This document shows positions 10,733-19,518 of a DNA stretch of 64,000 nt, piece after piece. Below the pieces are notes generated by a model. The model was given only the letters and a program-made list of their open reading frames with translations. It made no database searches and was not told where the DNA came from. A program made the translations under genes and the position numbers. The DNA comes from Vreelandella halophila (lineage in GTDB: Bacteria > Pseudomonadota > Gammaproteobacteria > Pseudomonadales > Oleiphilaceae): positions 372,001 to 436,000 of the forward strand of contig NZ_WMEX01000001.1 in assembly GCF_009856365.1 (NCBI RefSeq), in the 5' to 3' direction. Position 1 is the first letter of the stretch. Every line of letters starts with the position of its first letter.

Positions 10733-11212
10733 ATGGAGCACCGTTCGGTCAGTTACCCGGTGGCTATCCTGAGTGCTCTTGTTGCCCTGGTTGGCACCAT
10801 CTCGCTGTTCCCGCAGCAGATCGGGCACTGGCGGCCGGAATGGATCGGGCTGGTTGTGGTCTACTGGGTGCTGCGTGCGCCACAGACCTTCGGCATTGTG
10901 CTGGCCTGGTGTCTGGGGTTGCTTGTGGATGTGCTGCGGGCGGATATTCTGGGTATGAATGCGCTGGCCATGGCCCTGATCGCCTTAATGGTGCTGGCCG
11001 CCCATCAGCGGCTGAAGCTGTTCCCCCTGGCGCAGCAGTCGCTCGTGGTTTTTCTCATGATCGGCCTGGCGCACATGGTGGTGCATTTCCTGCACCAGTT
11101 GCTGGGGCAGGCGGGCGGCGGATTTGACTATCTGCTTCCCGCGGTTACCAGTGGTCTCATATGGCCGGTCTTCCGGGGCTTCTGGGATTTCGTGAATCGT
11201 AAGCTGGAGTAA
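10733..11212 (+). CDS. mreD: Rod shape-determining protein MreD
   Basis: This 159-aa polytopic membrane protein has five or so hydrophobic segments (such as VAILSALVALVGTISLFP and the block after KLFPLAQQSLVVF). PEWIGLVVVYWVLRAPQTFGI and GLLVDVLRADILGMNALAM are typical MreD signatures. It works with MreC in the elongasome. It starts 2 nt after the mreC stop, consistent with coupled translation. Confidence 0.95.
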   Translation: MEHRSVSYPVAILSALVALVGTISLFPQQIGHWRPEWIGLVVVYWVLRAPQTFGIVLAWCLGLLVDVLRADILGMNALAMALIALMVLAAHQRLKLFPLAQQSLVVFLMIGLAHMVVHFLHQLLGQAGGGFDYLLPAVTSGLIWPVFRGFWDFVNRKLE

Positions 11213-11217
11213 AACGA

Positions 11218-11832
11218 ATGAGCAGCCCAGCCTTCCAGTCACTGGTACTGGCCTCCGCATCACCGCGCCGCCGTGAGCTTCTGGATCAGATCGGGATCCG
11301 GCATGAGGTTGCCCCGGTCGATATCGATGAAACGCCCGGCCAGCATGAGGCACCGGATCTGTACGTGCTGCGGATGGCCAGGCAGAAGGCTCTGACCTGT
11401 CAGGCGGGGTGGCATGATGCCGGACGCCTTTTCCTGGGCGCGGATACAACCGTGGTCATGGACGGCCGCATACTGGGCAAGCCCGCCAATGCCGGGGAAG
11501 CCCGGGCCATGCTGGCACGCCTGTCCGGGCGCGAGCACCAGGTGATGAGCGGTGTGGCGCTGACCGGACCCCACGCTGTCCGTGAACGGGTGGTTGCCTC
11601 ACGGGTACGGCTGCGCCCGCTGTCCAGCGCCGAGATTGATAACTATGTGGCGACAGGCGAACCAATGGACAAGGCCGGAGCCTTCGCGGTCCAGGGGCGA
11701 GGGGCAGCGCTGGTCTCAGAGCTGTCCGGCAGCTATACCGCTGTGGTGGGGCTGCCTCTGGAGGCGGTCACAGACCTGCTGCATCAGGTGGATCAGCCCG
11801 TGCATCAGTGGTGGGTGACGTCTGATGAGTGA
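11218..11832 (+). CDS. maf: Maf-family nucleotide pyrophosphatase (YhdE type, dTTP/UTP)
   Basis: Maf enzymes hydrolyse non-canonical or excess nucleoside triphosphates; the copy next to mreBCD is the YhdE type acting on dTTP/UTP. The opening LVLASASPRRRELLDQIGI, the substrate/metal loop FLGADTTVV, and the later MDKAGAFAVQGRGA and SGSYTAVVGLPL motifs are intact. Length is 204 aa. It starts 5 nt after mreD and its 3' end overlaps the start of rng by 8 nt. The substrate is inferred from subfamily and context. Confidence 0.92.
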   Translation: MSSPAFQSLVLASASPRRRELLDQIGIRHEVAPVDIDETPGQHEAPDLYVLRMARQKALTCQAGWHDAGRLFLGADTTVVMDGRILGKPANAGEARAMLARLSGREHQVMSGVALTGPHAVRERVVASRVRLRPLSSAEIDNYVATGEPMDKAGAFAVQGRGAALVSELSGSYTAVVGLPLEAVTDLLHQVDQPVHQWWVTSDE

Positions 11833-13300
11833 AGAGATCCTGATCAACGTTACCCCCGTCGAGACCCGGGTGGCGCTGGTGGAAAACGGGATGCTCCAGG
11901 AAGCCTATGTGGAGCGGACCCGCAACAAGGGCATTGTTGGCAATATCTACAAGGGTAAGGTGGTACGGGTGCTTCCGGGCATGGAGGCAGCCTTTGTGGA
12001 TATCGGGCTGGAGCGGGCTGCATTCATTCATGCCTCGGATGTGGCCGAACTCGGTGGTGACAGCGACAGCAGCGCGCCACGCACCGTTCCGGACATCCGT
12101 TCGCTGCTGCGTGAGGGTCAGTCGATCATCGTGCAGGTGACCAAGGACCCGATTGGCACCAAGGGCGCACGCCTGACCACTCACCTCTCCATCCCGTCGC
12201 GCTATCTGGTCTACATGCCGGCCATGTCCCATATTGGGATTTCGCAGCGAATCGAGGATGAAACCGAGAGAAAACGTCTGCGTGATCTGATCCAGTCGGT
12301 GGCGCGGGACTATGAGCTGGATGCCGGAGGCTACATTGTCCGTACTGCCGCCGAAAGTGTGGGTGAGGACGATATCCGGCGGGACATGGACTACCTCAAC
12401 CGCCTGTCCACGTCCATCATGGAAGGCGCCCGTGATGTTCAGGCCCCGGGGGTGATCTACGAGGATCTGCCGCTGTTCATCCGGACGGTGCGGGACCTGG
12501 TGCGGGTCCAGACGGAGAAGATCCGTATCGATTCGCGGGAAAGCTGCGAGAAACTGCTGGCGTTCGCGGACCGGTTTGTCGAGCAGCTGCGTGAAATGAT
12601 CGAGTTCTATCCCGGCGAGCGCCCTCTGTTCGATCTTTACAGTGTCGAGGATGAGATCCAGAAGGCGCTGAGCCGACATGTGCAGCTCAAATCCGGCGGT
12701 CATGCGCTGATTGACCAGACTGAGGCCATGACCACCATCGATGTGAATACCGGCGCCTTTGTCGGTCACCGCAATCTCGAAGAGACCATCTTCAAGACCA
12801 ACCTGGAGGCGGCCCGCGCCATCAGCCGCCAGCTGCGACTGCGTAACCTCGGCGGCATCATCATTATCGATTTCATCGACATGGCCGACCTGGAGCACCA
12901 GCGCCAGGTGCTGCGCATGCTCGAGAAGATGCTGGAGCGGGATCATGCCCGGACCAAGATCACCGGCGTTTCCGAGCTGGGGCTGGTGGAGATGACCCGC
13001 AAGCGCACCACCGAGAGCCTGGGGCAGCTGCTGTGCGAACCCTGCCCGGTCTGCAATGGACGAGGCTTTCTCAAGACACCGGAGACGGTCTGCTATGAGA
13101 TTTTTCGCGAGATCATGCGGGTCAATCGTGCCTACGATGTGGAGGGGCTGCTGGTGATGGCCTCGCAGAGCGTGATCGACCGTCTTCTGGACGAGGATTC
13201 GGATAACGTTGCGGACCTCGAGACCTTCATCGGCAAGACCATCAAATTCCAAGTTGAGCTCGTCTACAGCCAGGAGCAGTACGATGTGGTCCTGCTCTAG
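11825..13300 (+). CDS. rng: Ribonuclease G
   Basis: RNase G is an endonuclease that matures the 5' end of 16S rRNA and degrades some mRNAs. The N-terminal EEILINVTPVETRVALVENG, the S1 domain beginning at GNIYKGKVVRVLPGMEAAFVD, the catalytic DNase-I-like block MTTIDVNTGAFVG (two Asp residues) and the zinc-link LCEPCPVCNGRG are all present. The 491-aa length is that of RNase G, not of the much longer RNase E. It overlaps maf by 8 nt. Confidence 0.97.
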   Translation: MSEEILINVTPVETRVALVENGMLQEAYVERTRNKGIVGNIYKGKVVRVLPGMEAAFVDIGLERAAFIHASDVAELGGDSDSSAPRTVPDIRSLLREGQSIIVQVTKDPIGTKGARLTTHLSIPSRYLVYMPAMSHIGISQRIEDETERKRLRDLIQSVARDYELDAGGYIVRTAAESVGEDDIRRDMDYLNRLSTSIMEGARDVQAPGVIYEDLPLFIRTVRDLVRVQTEKIRIDSRESCEKLLAFADRFVEQLREMIEFYPGERPLFDLYSVEDEIQKALSRHVQLKSGGHALIDQTEAMTTIDVNTGAFVGHRNLEETIFKTNLEAARAISRQLRLRNLGGIIIIDFIDMADLEHQRQVLRMLEKMLERDHARTKITGVSELGLVEMTRKRTTESLGQLLCEPCPVCNGRGFLKTPETVCYEIFREIMRVNRAYDVEGLLVMASQSVIDRLLDEDSDNVADLETFIGKTIKFQVELVYSQEQYDVVLL

Positions 13301-13333
13301 CGCCACAGCCTGTCTGCCCCGGGGTTGCGGTTT

Positions 13334-16300
13334 ATGAACAGGGCCGCATCGGGGGGTGTCCGCCCGGTGCTGTGGGCACTACTCAACCGTCTGGTAACGG
13401 TCGTCTGGATCAGCGCCCTGACGCTGCTGATGCTTGCCGCGCTCTACGTCGGCCTGGGCCGCCAGGTCATGGCGAATCTCCATCATTTTGAAGCCGAGAT
13501 AGAAACAGCGCTGACTCAGGTGCTGGGCAGGCCTGTGCATCTCAGTGACCTGAGTGGTGACTGGCAGGGGCTGGATCCCGTTCTCCGGGTTGGGGAAATG
13601 GCGGTCGGAGAGAAGGGCCGGGCGGATGCTTCACTGGGGCAGCTGAAAATGCGCCTCGACAGCTGGGCCTCGCTGGTGCGTCTGCGCCTGGTGTTCCGCG
13701 AACTCCGTGCCAGTGGTGCCGAGGCGACACTGGTGCAGCAGTCTGATGGCGGGGTCGCCGTTGCCGGCCTATGGCAGCCATCCGAAAGTGGCGACGAGCC
13801 CCGGGGGCCGGCGGATGCCGCGTCGGATGCGCTGGCTGCACTGGATGGTCATCTGGGCGAATGGATCGATCAGGCGGGGCGGCTTCTGTCCGATCCCGTT
13901 GTGACGCTGACGGATCTGCGACTGCGCGTCGAGCCGACTTCCGGGGAGCCTGTATCACTCAGTGTTCCGGCAATGGACGTGCGCTTTGAGGACGGTCTGT
14001 TTTCCGCCAGTGGGCACCTGGTCGGGGGCGGCGATGACCGCCGGCGCATCGGCGCCTTTGCTCTGGAGGGCCGGCACCTTCTGAGCAGCGGGTTTACTGG
14101 GGACCTCTTCCTGGATCTGGACTCCGCCGGCATTTTCAATAACCTGCTTACCCCCTATGAATGGCGGGGGCTGGCTGTTGAGTCGCTCAATGCCCGGGCC
14201 GAGACCTGGCTGAAGTTCAGGCGGGCCCAGCTCCAGCGCGTAAGGATGTCATTGCGGCTACCTGAGCTCGGTCTGGCATCGCCAGTGGCTCCTGTGGCCC
14301 AGCTCAGGGATCTGAGCGCGGATCTGCTGTGGCGGCACACGGACGCGGGCTGGCTTCTGGAGACGCGCGGCTCGGCCTTTCGCTGGGGCGAACAGGAAGC
14401 CGGCGCGTTCTCCGCCCGAGCGGAACGCACCAGTGCTGGCCTGACTGTGGCCGCACAGGGCCTGGATCTGGGGGCGGCCAGCTCGCTGGTGCGCCACAGC
14501 GGCCTGTTGCCGAAAGAAGAGCAGGAGCGCCTGGCCGGCCATGATCCCACAGGCCTGATGGAGCATCTTGAAATCACCGTCCCCGACGACGGCGACTGGC
14601 GGCTGCGGGGTGCTTTCAAGGATATTGCTGTGGCGGCTGTCGAAGGGGCCCCTTCTGGCAGCGGGCTGGACGGCTACCTTGAGACCGGCCCCCGGCAAGG
14701 TCGAGTGACCCTTGAATCCGGCCCGGCCCGTATCGGATTCCCGGAGCTGTTCCACACGGACTGGCGTTTCCAGCGCCTTGCCGGTCGCATCCACTGGTCA
14801 CGTCGCAGTGATGGCTGGGAGGTGGCCGCACGGCGTCTTGTCGGGCGGCATGAGGGTATGGATGCCTCCGGTGGATTCCGGCTGCGGCTGCATGAAGGCA
14901 GCACGGATACGCTGTCACTGCGGGTCGGCATTGCTGGCGGCAGAACCGGCATGCTGGGCCGCTTTATACCCCGGAAACGGGTGCCTCCGGAACTCTATTC
15001 CTTCCTTACCGAGGCCGTAGGCAGGGGCACCGTGACCCGTGGGTGGTATTACGGTCATGGGGATATCGGAGGTGATGATGCCGATGAAACTGCCCGTGAT
15101 CGTGCCTTCACCTCCAGTATGGCGTACCGCTTCCGGGATACTGAGCTGACCTACGATCCTGAGTGGCCAGCACTGGAGGGCGCTGCCGGGCAGGTGCGGG
15201 TGCAGGGTGACGAGGGCCATATCCGGCTGGATGAAGGTGTGGTGGCCGGTGTTGAGCTTGAGCCCAGTCAGATCCGGGTAACGGGTGAGGATGGGGAAGG
15301 GCTGCGCGTGGATGTGGATACCGCGGCCCGTCGCGATGGCGAGCTGCTTACGGAGCAGTGGCGCAACAGCCCCCTCGCAGAGGTTGCCGGTGACTGGCTG
15401 GGCGACCTCCGTGTGACCGGCTCCAGCCATGTCGACCTGTCGCTCAGCCTGTGGCCGGGGCAGGCGCGGGATCCAAAGATGGATCTCCGGTTTGCCCTGT
15501 CCGATGGTCACGTGCGCTTCGCTCCGGCAGCGCTTGAGTGGCGGGATGTGAACGGGCCCATCCGGTTCTCCACGGATGACGGATTCGGCAATACGGACCT
15601 GGATGCGCGCTTCATGGGCGAGCCGGTGACGCTGCAGGTCCGCGATGGTCCGAAGCAGGCCCCGGTCTTCCGCCAGCAGGGGCGTCTGGCGGTGCCAGGG
15701 CTGGCGGAGTGGCTGGGAGAGCCACTTCCCAGGGTAAGCGGCCGGCTCGACTACAGTGCGGCCTTTCGGCCCACGGAGGGCCCTTCCCTGCGGCTGGATG
15801 GCGATCTTGCGGGCCTCGTTCTGGACTGGCCGGCACCGTTCAGCAAGGAAGCCGGTGATGACCACAGTCTGACAACCCAGGTTGACTTCGGTGGTGCGGA
15901 TTCGGAGGCCGTGCGCATTGAGGGGGACTGGGAGCCACTGGGTGCGTTCCGGTTGGTGGTGCGTGACGGGGTCGTGGAGCGCGGGCGCATTGGTCTGGGT
16001 GTGCGCCGCACGGAGCTTCCGAAAGAGCCGGTGCTCAGCATCACCGGTAATCTGCCGGGGGCTGACCTGAAGCAGTGGTGGCGGGCCATGGCTGACGTTC
16101 CGGCAGGGGAAGAGGCGGCTGCTGGCCAGGGCGCTGCGCCGGAAAGGTTTGACCTGCCTCCGCTCAGGGTCGAGCTGGGTATTGGTGAGCCGCGTTTCAG
16201 TAACTGGGCTCTGTCACCGCTTCGCATCCTGGCGGAGGCTGACTTGCGGGGCGGTTGGCAGGTGCGACTGGATTCGGACTGGATCAGTGGCACCGTCGGG

Positions 16301-17323
16301 AATGGCGGTGAGCGGGCACTGGCGGTGGATCTCGATCATCTGGTGCTTCCGGAAACGGCGCCTGACGGCGGGGAAGCGCCAGAGCTGGACAGTGGCACAC
16401 TGAGCAGTGGGGCCCGGGACTGGCCCGACATGGGTATACGCATCGGCCGTCTTGTTGTCGGCGACCGTCGGCTGACGGATCTGTCGCTGATGCTGGTGCC
16501 GGATGGCAGCCGTATCCGCGTGGATCCACTGGCATTTACCATGGGGGATCTGGTCGTGGATGGGAATCTGACCTGGCAGCCGACGGCCAACAGTGGTGTC
16601 ACCGAATTTTCTGGCACCCTGGATGGCGGTGATCTCAAAGGGCTCGAAGCGCTGATCGGTCGAACCATGGTTCCGATCAGCAGCCAGCGGACCGAGGCCT
16701 CACTGAACATGGCCTGGCCCGGCGGACCCACGGATTTCAGCCTGTCCGGTCTGCGCGCGGCCATGGACTTCCGGCTTGAGGATGGCATCATTGATCAGGA
16801 CATTGAGGGGGCGCGTGTGTTCCGGGTTTTTGGCCTGCTGAACACGGATACGCTCTGGCGGCGCCTGCAGCTGGATTTTTCGGACGTCTATGAGTCCGGA
16901 ATTCCGTTCGACCATATCGAAGGGGAAGTGCTGATCCACGAGGGTCGCCTGATCTTTGATCCGGCTGTGTCGATCCAGGCGCCCTCCGGCGGTTTCCGTA
17001 TGAGCGGCGAGGCGGATCTGATCAGTGAGGCACTCGATATGCGCCTGGTGGTGGTGCTGCCGGTTACCCAGAATCTTCCTCTGGCGGCGGTTCTGTTCGG
17101 CTATGCGCCCCCCATTGGAGGTGCGCTTTTCGTGCTCGATAAGGTGTTTGGGGGTATCCTGAGTCGGGTTACCAGTGCCACCTACACCGTGGAGGGCACC
17201 TGGAGCAACCCGGAGGTTGAACTCCGCAATCTGTTTGACACGGAGTCGGATCTGGAAAGCTATGAACGGCCCGAGGTGGGTGTGGAAGCCCCCGAAAGGC
17301 CTGCAGGGGAGATCAAGCGATGA
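13334..17323 (+). CDS. yhdP: YhdP/TIGR02099 family AsmA-like envelope protein
   Basis: This very large protein (1329 aa) has one N-terminal transmembrane segment (VWISALTLLMLAALYVGL) and then a long repetitive beta-rich body, as in the AsmA-like bridge proteins thought to move phospholipid between inner and outer membranes. GRPVHLSDLSGDWQGLDPVL near the start and the conserved end (GALFVLDKVFGGILSRVTSA, then YTVEGTWSNPEV) identify YhdP. I use ATG 13334; an in-frame TTG nine bases upstream is the alternative. It follows rng by about 33 nt and its stop overlaps the next gene by 4 nt. Lipid transport is known for the family, not shown here. Confidence 0.95.
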   Translation: MNRAASGGVRPVLWALLNRLVTVVWISALTLLMLAALYVGLGRQVMANLHHFEAEIETALTQVLGRPVHLSDLSGDWQGLDPVLRVGEMAVGEKGRADASLGQLKMRLDSWASLVRLRLVFRELRASGAEATLVQQSDGGVAVAGLWQPSESGDEPRGPADAASDALAALDGHLGEWIDQAGRLLSDPVVTLTDLRLRVEPTSGEPVSLSVPAMDVRFEDGLFSASGHLVGGGDDRRRIGAFALEGRHLLSSGFTGDLFLDLDSAGIFNNLLTPYEWRGLAVESLNARAETWLKFRRAQLQRVRMSLRLPELGLASPVAPVAQLRDLSADLLWRHTDAGWLLETRGSAFRWGEQEAGAFSARAERTSAGLTVAAQGLDLGAASSLVRHSGLLPKEEQERLAGHDPTGLMEHLEITVPDDGDWRLRGAFKDIAVAAVEGAPSGSGLDGYLETGPRQGRVTLESGPARIGFPELFHTDWRFQRLAGRIHWSRRSDGWEVAARRLVGRHEGMDASGGFRLRLHEGSTDTLSLRVGIAGGRTGMLGRFIPRKRVPPELYSFLTEAVGRGTVTRGWYYGHGDIGGDDADETARDRAFTSSMAYRFRDTELTYDPEWPALEGAAGQVRVQGDEGHIRLDEGVVAGVELEPSQIRVTGEDGEGLRVDVDTAARRDGELLTEQWRNSPLAEVAGDWLGDLRVTGSSHVDLSLSLWPGQARDPKMDLRFALSDGHVRFAPAALEWRDVNGPIRFSTDDGFGNTDLDARFMGEPVTLQVRDGPKQAPVFRQQGRLAVPGLAEWLGEPLPRVSGRLDYSAAFRPTEGPSLRLDGDLAGLVLDWPAPFSKEAGDDHSLTTQVDFGGADSEAVRIEGDWEPLGAFRLVVRDGVVERGRIGLGVRRTELPKEPVLSITGNLPGADLKQWWRAMADVPAGEEAAAGQGAAPERFDLPPLRVELGIGEPRFSNWALSPLRILAEADLRGGWQVRLDSDWISGTVGNGGERALAVDLDHLVLPETAPDGGEAPELDSGTLSSGARDWPDMGIRIGRLVVGDRRLTDLSLMLVPDGSRIRVDPLAFTMGDLVVDGNLTWQPTANSGVTEFSGTLDGGDLKGLEALIGRTMVPISSQRTEASLNMAWPGGPTDFSLSGLRAAMDFRLEDGIIDQDIEGARVFRVFGLLNTDTLWRRLQLDFSDVYESGIPFDHIEGEVLIHEGRLIFDPAVSIQAPSGGFRMSGEADLISEALDMRLVVVLPVTQNLPLAAVLFGYAPPIGGALFVLDKVFGGILSRVTSATYTVEGTWSNPEVELRNLFDTESDLESYERPEVGVEAPERPAGEIKR

Positions 17324-18162
17324 CGGCATCCGTATCGGTAGCGGCCATTCAGATGGTGAGTGGTTTCGAGGTGGAACAGAATCTGGTGCGCGCCCGCGAG
17401 CTGCTTGAGCAGGCGGCTGAGGACGGGGCTCGCGTAGCGGTGCTTCCAGAGAATTTCGCGGCCTTCCAGAACCGACGGCTGGCCGAGCTGGGGCAGTCCG
17501 AGGCGCGCGGGGAGGACGGCTCCATCCAGTCCTTTGTGGGTCGCGAGGCCGCACGCCTGGGCCTCTGGATCGTGGCCGGTTCCCTGCCCATGGGCACCCG
17601 TCCGGATGGCACCGTGGTGCCCGATGGCCGTGTGCGCGCCGCGTGCATGGTCTGGAACGATCAGGGCGAGCGGGTGGCCCGCTATGACAAGATCCATCTG
17701 TTTGATGCCATGGTGGGGGATTCCCAGGGCCGCTATCAGGAGTCGGATCTGTTCGAACCCGGCGATGAGGTGGTGACTGTGGATACTCCGGCAGGACGGC
17801 TCGGCATCAGCATCTGCTATGACCTGCGCTTTCCGGAGCTTTACCGCCGGCTGAGGGAGGCAGGTGCGGAATGGGTGGTGGTGCCGTCCGCCTTCACCCA
17901 CCGGACCGGTGAGGCGCACTGGGAGCCGCTTCTGCGGGCCCGGGCGATTGAGGATCAGGTCTGGATCTGTGCCCCCAATCAGGGCGGGCAGCATGATGAG
18001 CGCCGGCAGACCTGGGGCCACTCCATGATCATTGATCCCTGGGGCAGCGTGGTTGCCGAGCGCTCCGAGGATGGGCCGGGTGTGGTCAGTGCGGTCCTGG
18101 ACCGCGACCAGCTGGCCAGAACCCGCAGCGCCATCCCGGTATGGGAGCATCGGCGCCTCTAG
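17320..18162 (+). CDS. Nitrilase-superfamily carbon-nitrogen hydrolase (Nit/YhcX-like)
   Basis: The nitrilase catalytic triad can be placed as Glu44 (VLPENFAAF), Lys124 (RYDKIHLFDA) and Cys166 (GISICYDLRFPELYR), and the 280-aa length fits a single-domain enzyme. Members beside yhdP resemble Nit1-type amidases, which remove deaminated glutathione; that substrate is a family-level guess. Its ATG overlaps the yhdP stop (ATGA), so the two are coupled. In Pseudomonas tldD follows at this point; here the next gene is convergent and the two stops overlap by 4 nt (18159-18162). Confidence 0.9.
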   Translation: MTASVSVAAIQMVSGFEVEQNLVRARELLEQAAEDGARVAVLPENFAAFQNRRLAELGQSEARGEDGSIQSFVGREAARLGLWIVAGSLPMGTRPDGTVVPDGRVRAACMVWNDQGERVARYDKIHLFDAMVGDSQGRYQESDLFEPGDEVVTVDTPAGRLGISICYDLRFPELYRRLREAGAEWVVVPSAFTHRTGEAHWEPLLRARAIEDQVWICAPNQGGQHDERRQTWGHSMIIDPWGSVVAERSEDGPGVVSAVLDRDQLARTRSAIPVWEHRRL

Positions 18163-18452
18163 TCGAGGCGGATCTTCTCCCGGTTGTCACTGACGGTGGC
18201 CGGGCCGATGCCGTCCACTTCCTCAAGGTGCTCGGGGGTGGTGAATTCACCCTGCTCCTTGCGCCATGAGACAATGGCGTCCGCCTTGGCCGGGCCAACA
18301 CCATGGAGGGCCTCGGCGAGGACTTCCGCGCTGGCGGTATTGACGTTGACCGTTTCGGTCTCTTCCGCGGCATCCTGTGCCATGGCCGGCGTGACCGCCA
18401 GAACCAGGGTGAGCGCCAGCAGGCGGGTGGTTGCGGAAACGATTCCTTTCAT
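18159..18452 (-). CDS. Secreted ComEA-like helix-hairpin-helix protein
   Basis: This 97-aa protein has a signal peptide (LLALTLVLAVTPAMAQD, cleavage likely after AMA) and then two helix-hairpin-helix motifs, VNVNTASAEVLAEALHGVGP and EEVDGIGPATVSDNREKIRL, the layout of short ComEA proteins that bind incoming DNA in the periplasm. The start at 18452 is preferred because it opens directly into the signal peptide. No competence gene is adjacent, but type IV pilus genes occur at 49-53 kb. A role in DNA uptake is inferred from family. Confidence 0.85.
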   Translation of the reverse strand: MKGIVSATTRLLALTLVLAVTPAMAQDAAEETETVNVNTASAEVLAEALHGVGPAKADAIVSWRKEQGEFTTPEHLEEVDGIGPATVSDNREKIRLD

Positions 18453-18711
18453 CGTGATGTGCTCCTGTCTGTTCGCGATTGGGGAGGGAACAGAACAGAA
18501 CCGGAGATGACGGTGCGGGGTGATTGAGGTGGTCCAGACGGGCGGCTTCCCTGCCACCCGAACTGCACCGGCCCTGCCCGACTCCCTGGGCGCTGTCCGT
18601 CCCTTTGACCAGGTGCCTCCTGCACCGCATTGCGTCCCTGCGACTGCCTATTCTAGTCAGATCCGTTTCCGGGGAAATAGGACATCGCCCATACACCGTG
18701 TAAGCGATCTC

Positions 18712-19236
18712 CTACAGCTGCTCGCCCTCGTCAATGCGCTCACGCAGGTAGCGGTAGAGACGTCGCCGCGGGCTGTTGCGGTCCCCGCTGTCCGACTGCC
18801 TGGCCGCATTACGGATCAGCTGGCGCAGGTGCTGGACATCGGTCTGCGGGTAACGGTCCATGAACTCGGTCAGCGCCGGCTTGCCTTCATGGATCAGGCG
18901 CTCACGCCAGCGTTCAGCCATGTGCAGGCGGCGGGTGTGCTCCGGGGTGCCGGCGGTCTGTCCGGCCGCGGCCCGGCGCAGGGCCTGCTCGTCCTCCTCG
19001 AGGATCTGGCGGCCCAGGTAGAGGGTCTGGCGACGGCGCGGGTCGCCTTCCGGCAGGTGCCGGACTTCCAGGAGTCCTTCAATGAGGGCGCTGGAGGCGG
19101 GCAGCTGGTGGATGCGCTCCTCGGGCAGGGCGGCCAGGGCCGCCGCCAGATCGCGCAGCTCATGCATCTCGCGTTTCGCCTGGCTTTTGCTGGGCAGCTC
19201 TTCCTGCGGTTGCCCTGGGGTATCAGCGTCGCTCAT
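18712..19236 (-). CDS. darP: Ribosome biogenesis factor DarP/YjgA (DUF615)
   Basis: The 174-aa highly charged protein shows the DUF615 pattern: SKSQAKREMHELRDLAAAL, LPEERIHQLP, the run RRRQTLYLGRQI and a C-terminal YRYLRERIDEG. In E. coli, DarP (YjgA) associates with late 50S precursors. It overlaps npr by 4 nt and is the last gene of the rpoN-hpf-ptsN-rapZ-npr cluster here. Confidence 0.93.
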   Translation of the reverse strand: MSDADTPGQPQEELPSKSQAKREMHELRDLAAALAALPEERIHQLPASSALIEGLLEVRHLPEGDPRRRQTLYLGRQILEEDEQALRRAAAGQTAGTPEHTRRLHMAERWRERLIHEGKPALTEFMDRYPQTDVQHLRQLIRNAARQSDSGDRNSPRRRLYRYLRERIDEGEQL

Positions 19237-19502
19237 TCGTCCTCGTCAAAACGGTTGTTGATCAGTTCCACCAGCGCGTCCCGGGCGTCGGTCTCGTCCG
19301 CGCCCTCGATGATCAGGTCAATGTCCGTGCCACAGCTGGCTGCCAGCATCATCACCGACATGATGCTCTTGCCGTCCACTTCCCGCCCGTCACGCCCCAG
19401 CTGGATACTGCTTTCAAACTGTTCGGCGCAGCTTACAAGTTTGGCGGCGGCGCGGGCATGCAGGCCCAGTTTGTTGATGATGGTGATGGATTCTCGGATC
19501 AT
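19233..19502 (-). CDS. ptsO: HPr-like phosphocarrier NPr of the nitrogen PTS
   Basis: This 89-aa HPr-fold protein has the active-site His15 in KLGLHARAAAKLV and the regulatory-site Ser46 in DGKSIMSVMML. Its place directly downstream of rapZ and ptsN identifies it as NPr, which passes phosphate from PtsP to EIIA-Ntr (PtsN), rather than the sugar-PTS HPr. No PtsP is in the window. It lies 16 nt after rapZ. Confidence 0.95.
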   Translation of the reverse strand: MIRESITIINKLGLHARAAAKLVSCAEQFESSIQLGRDGREVDGKSIMSVMMLAASCGTDIDLIIEGADETDARDALVELINNRFDEDE

Positions 19503-19518
19503 TGGGTTTCCGCTGTGT

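Noticed and set aside
11768-13306. 512-codon minus-strand open frame opposite rng
   Set aside because: Antisense to RNase G with all catalytic motifs; composition artefact.
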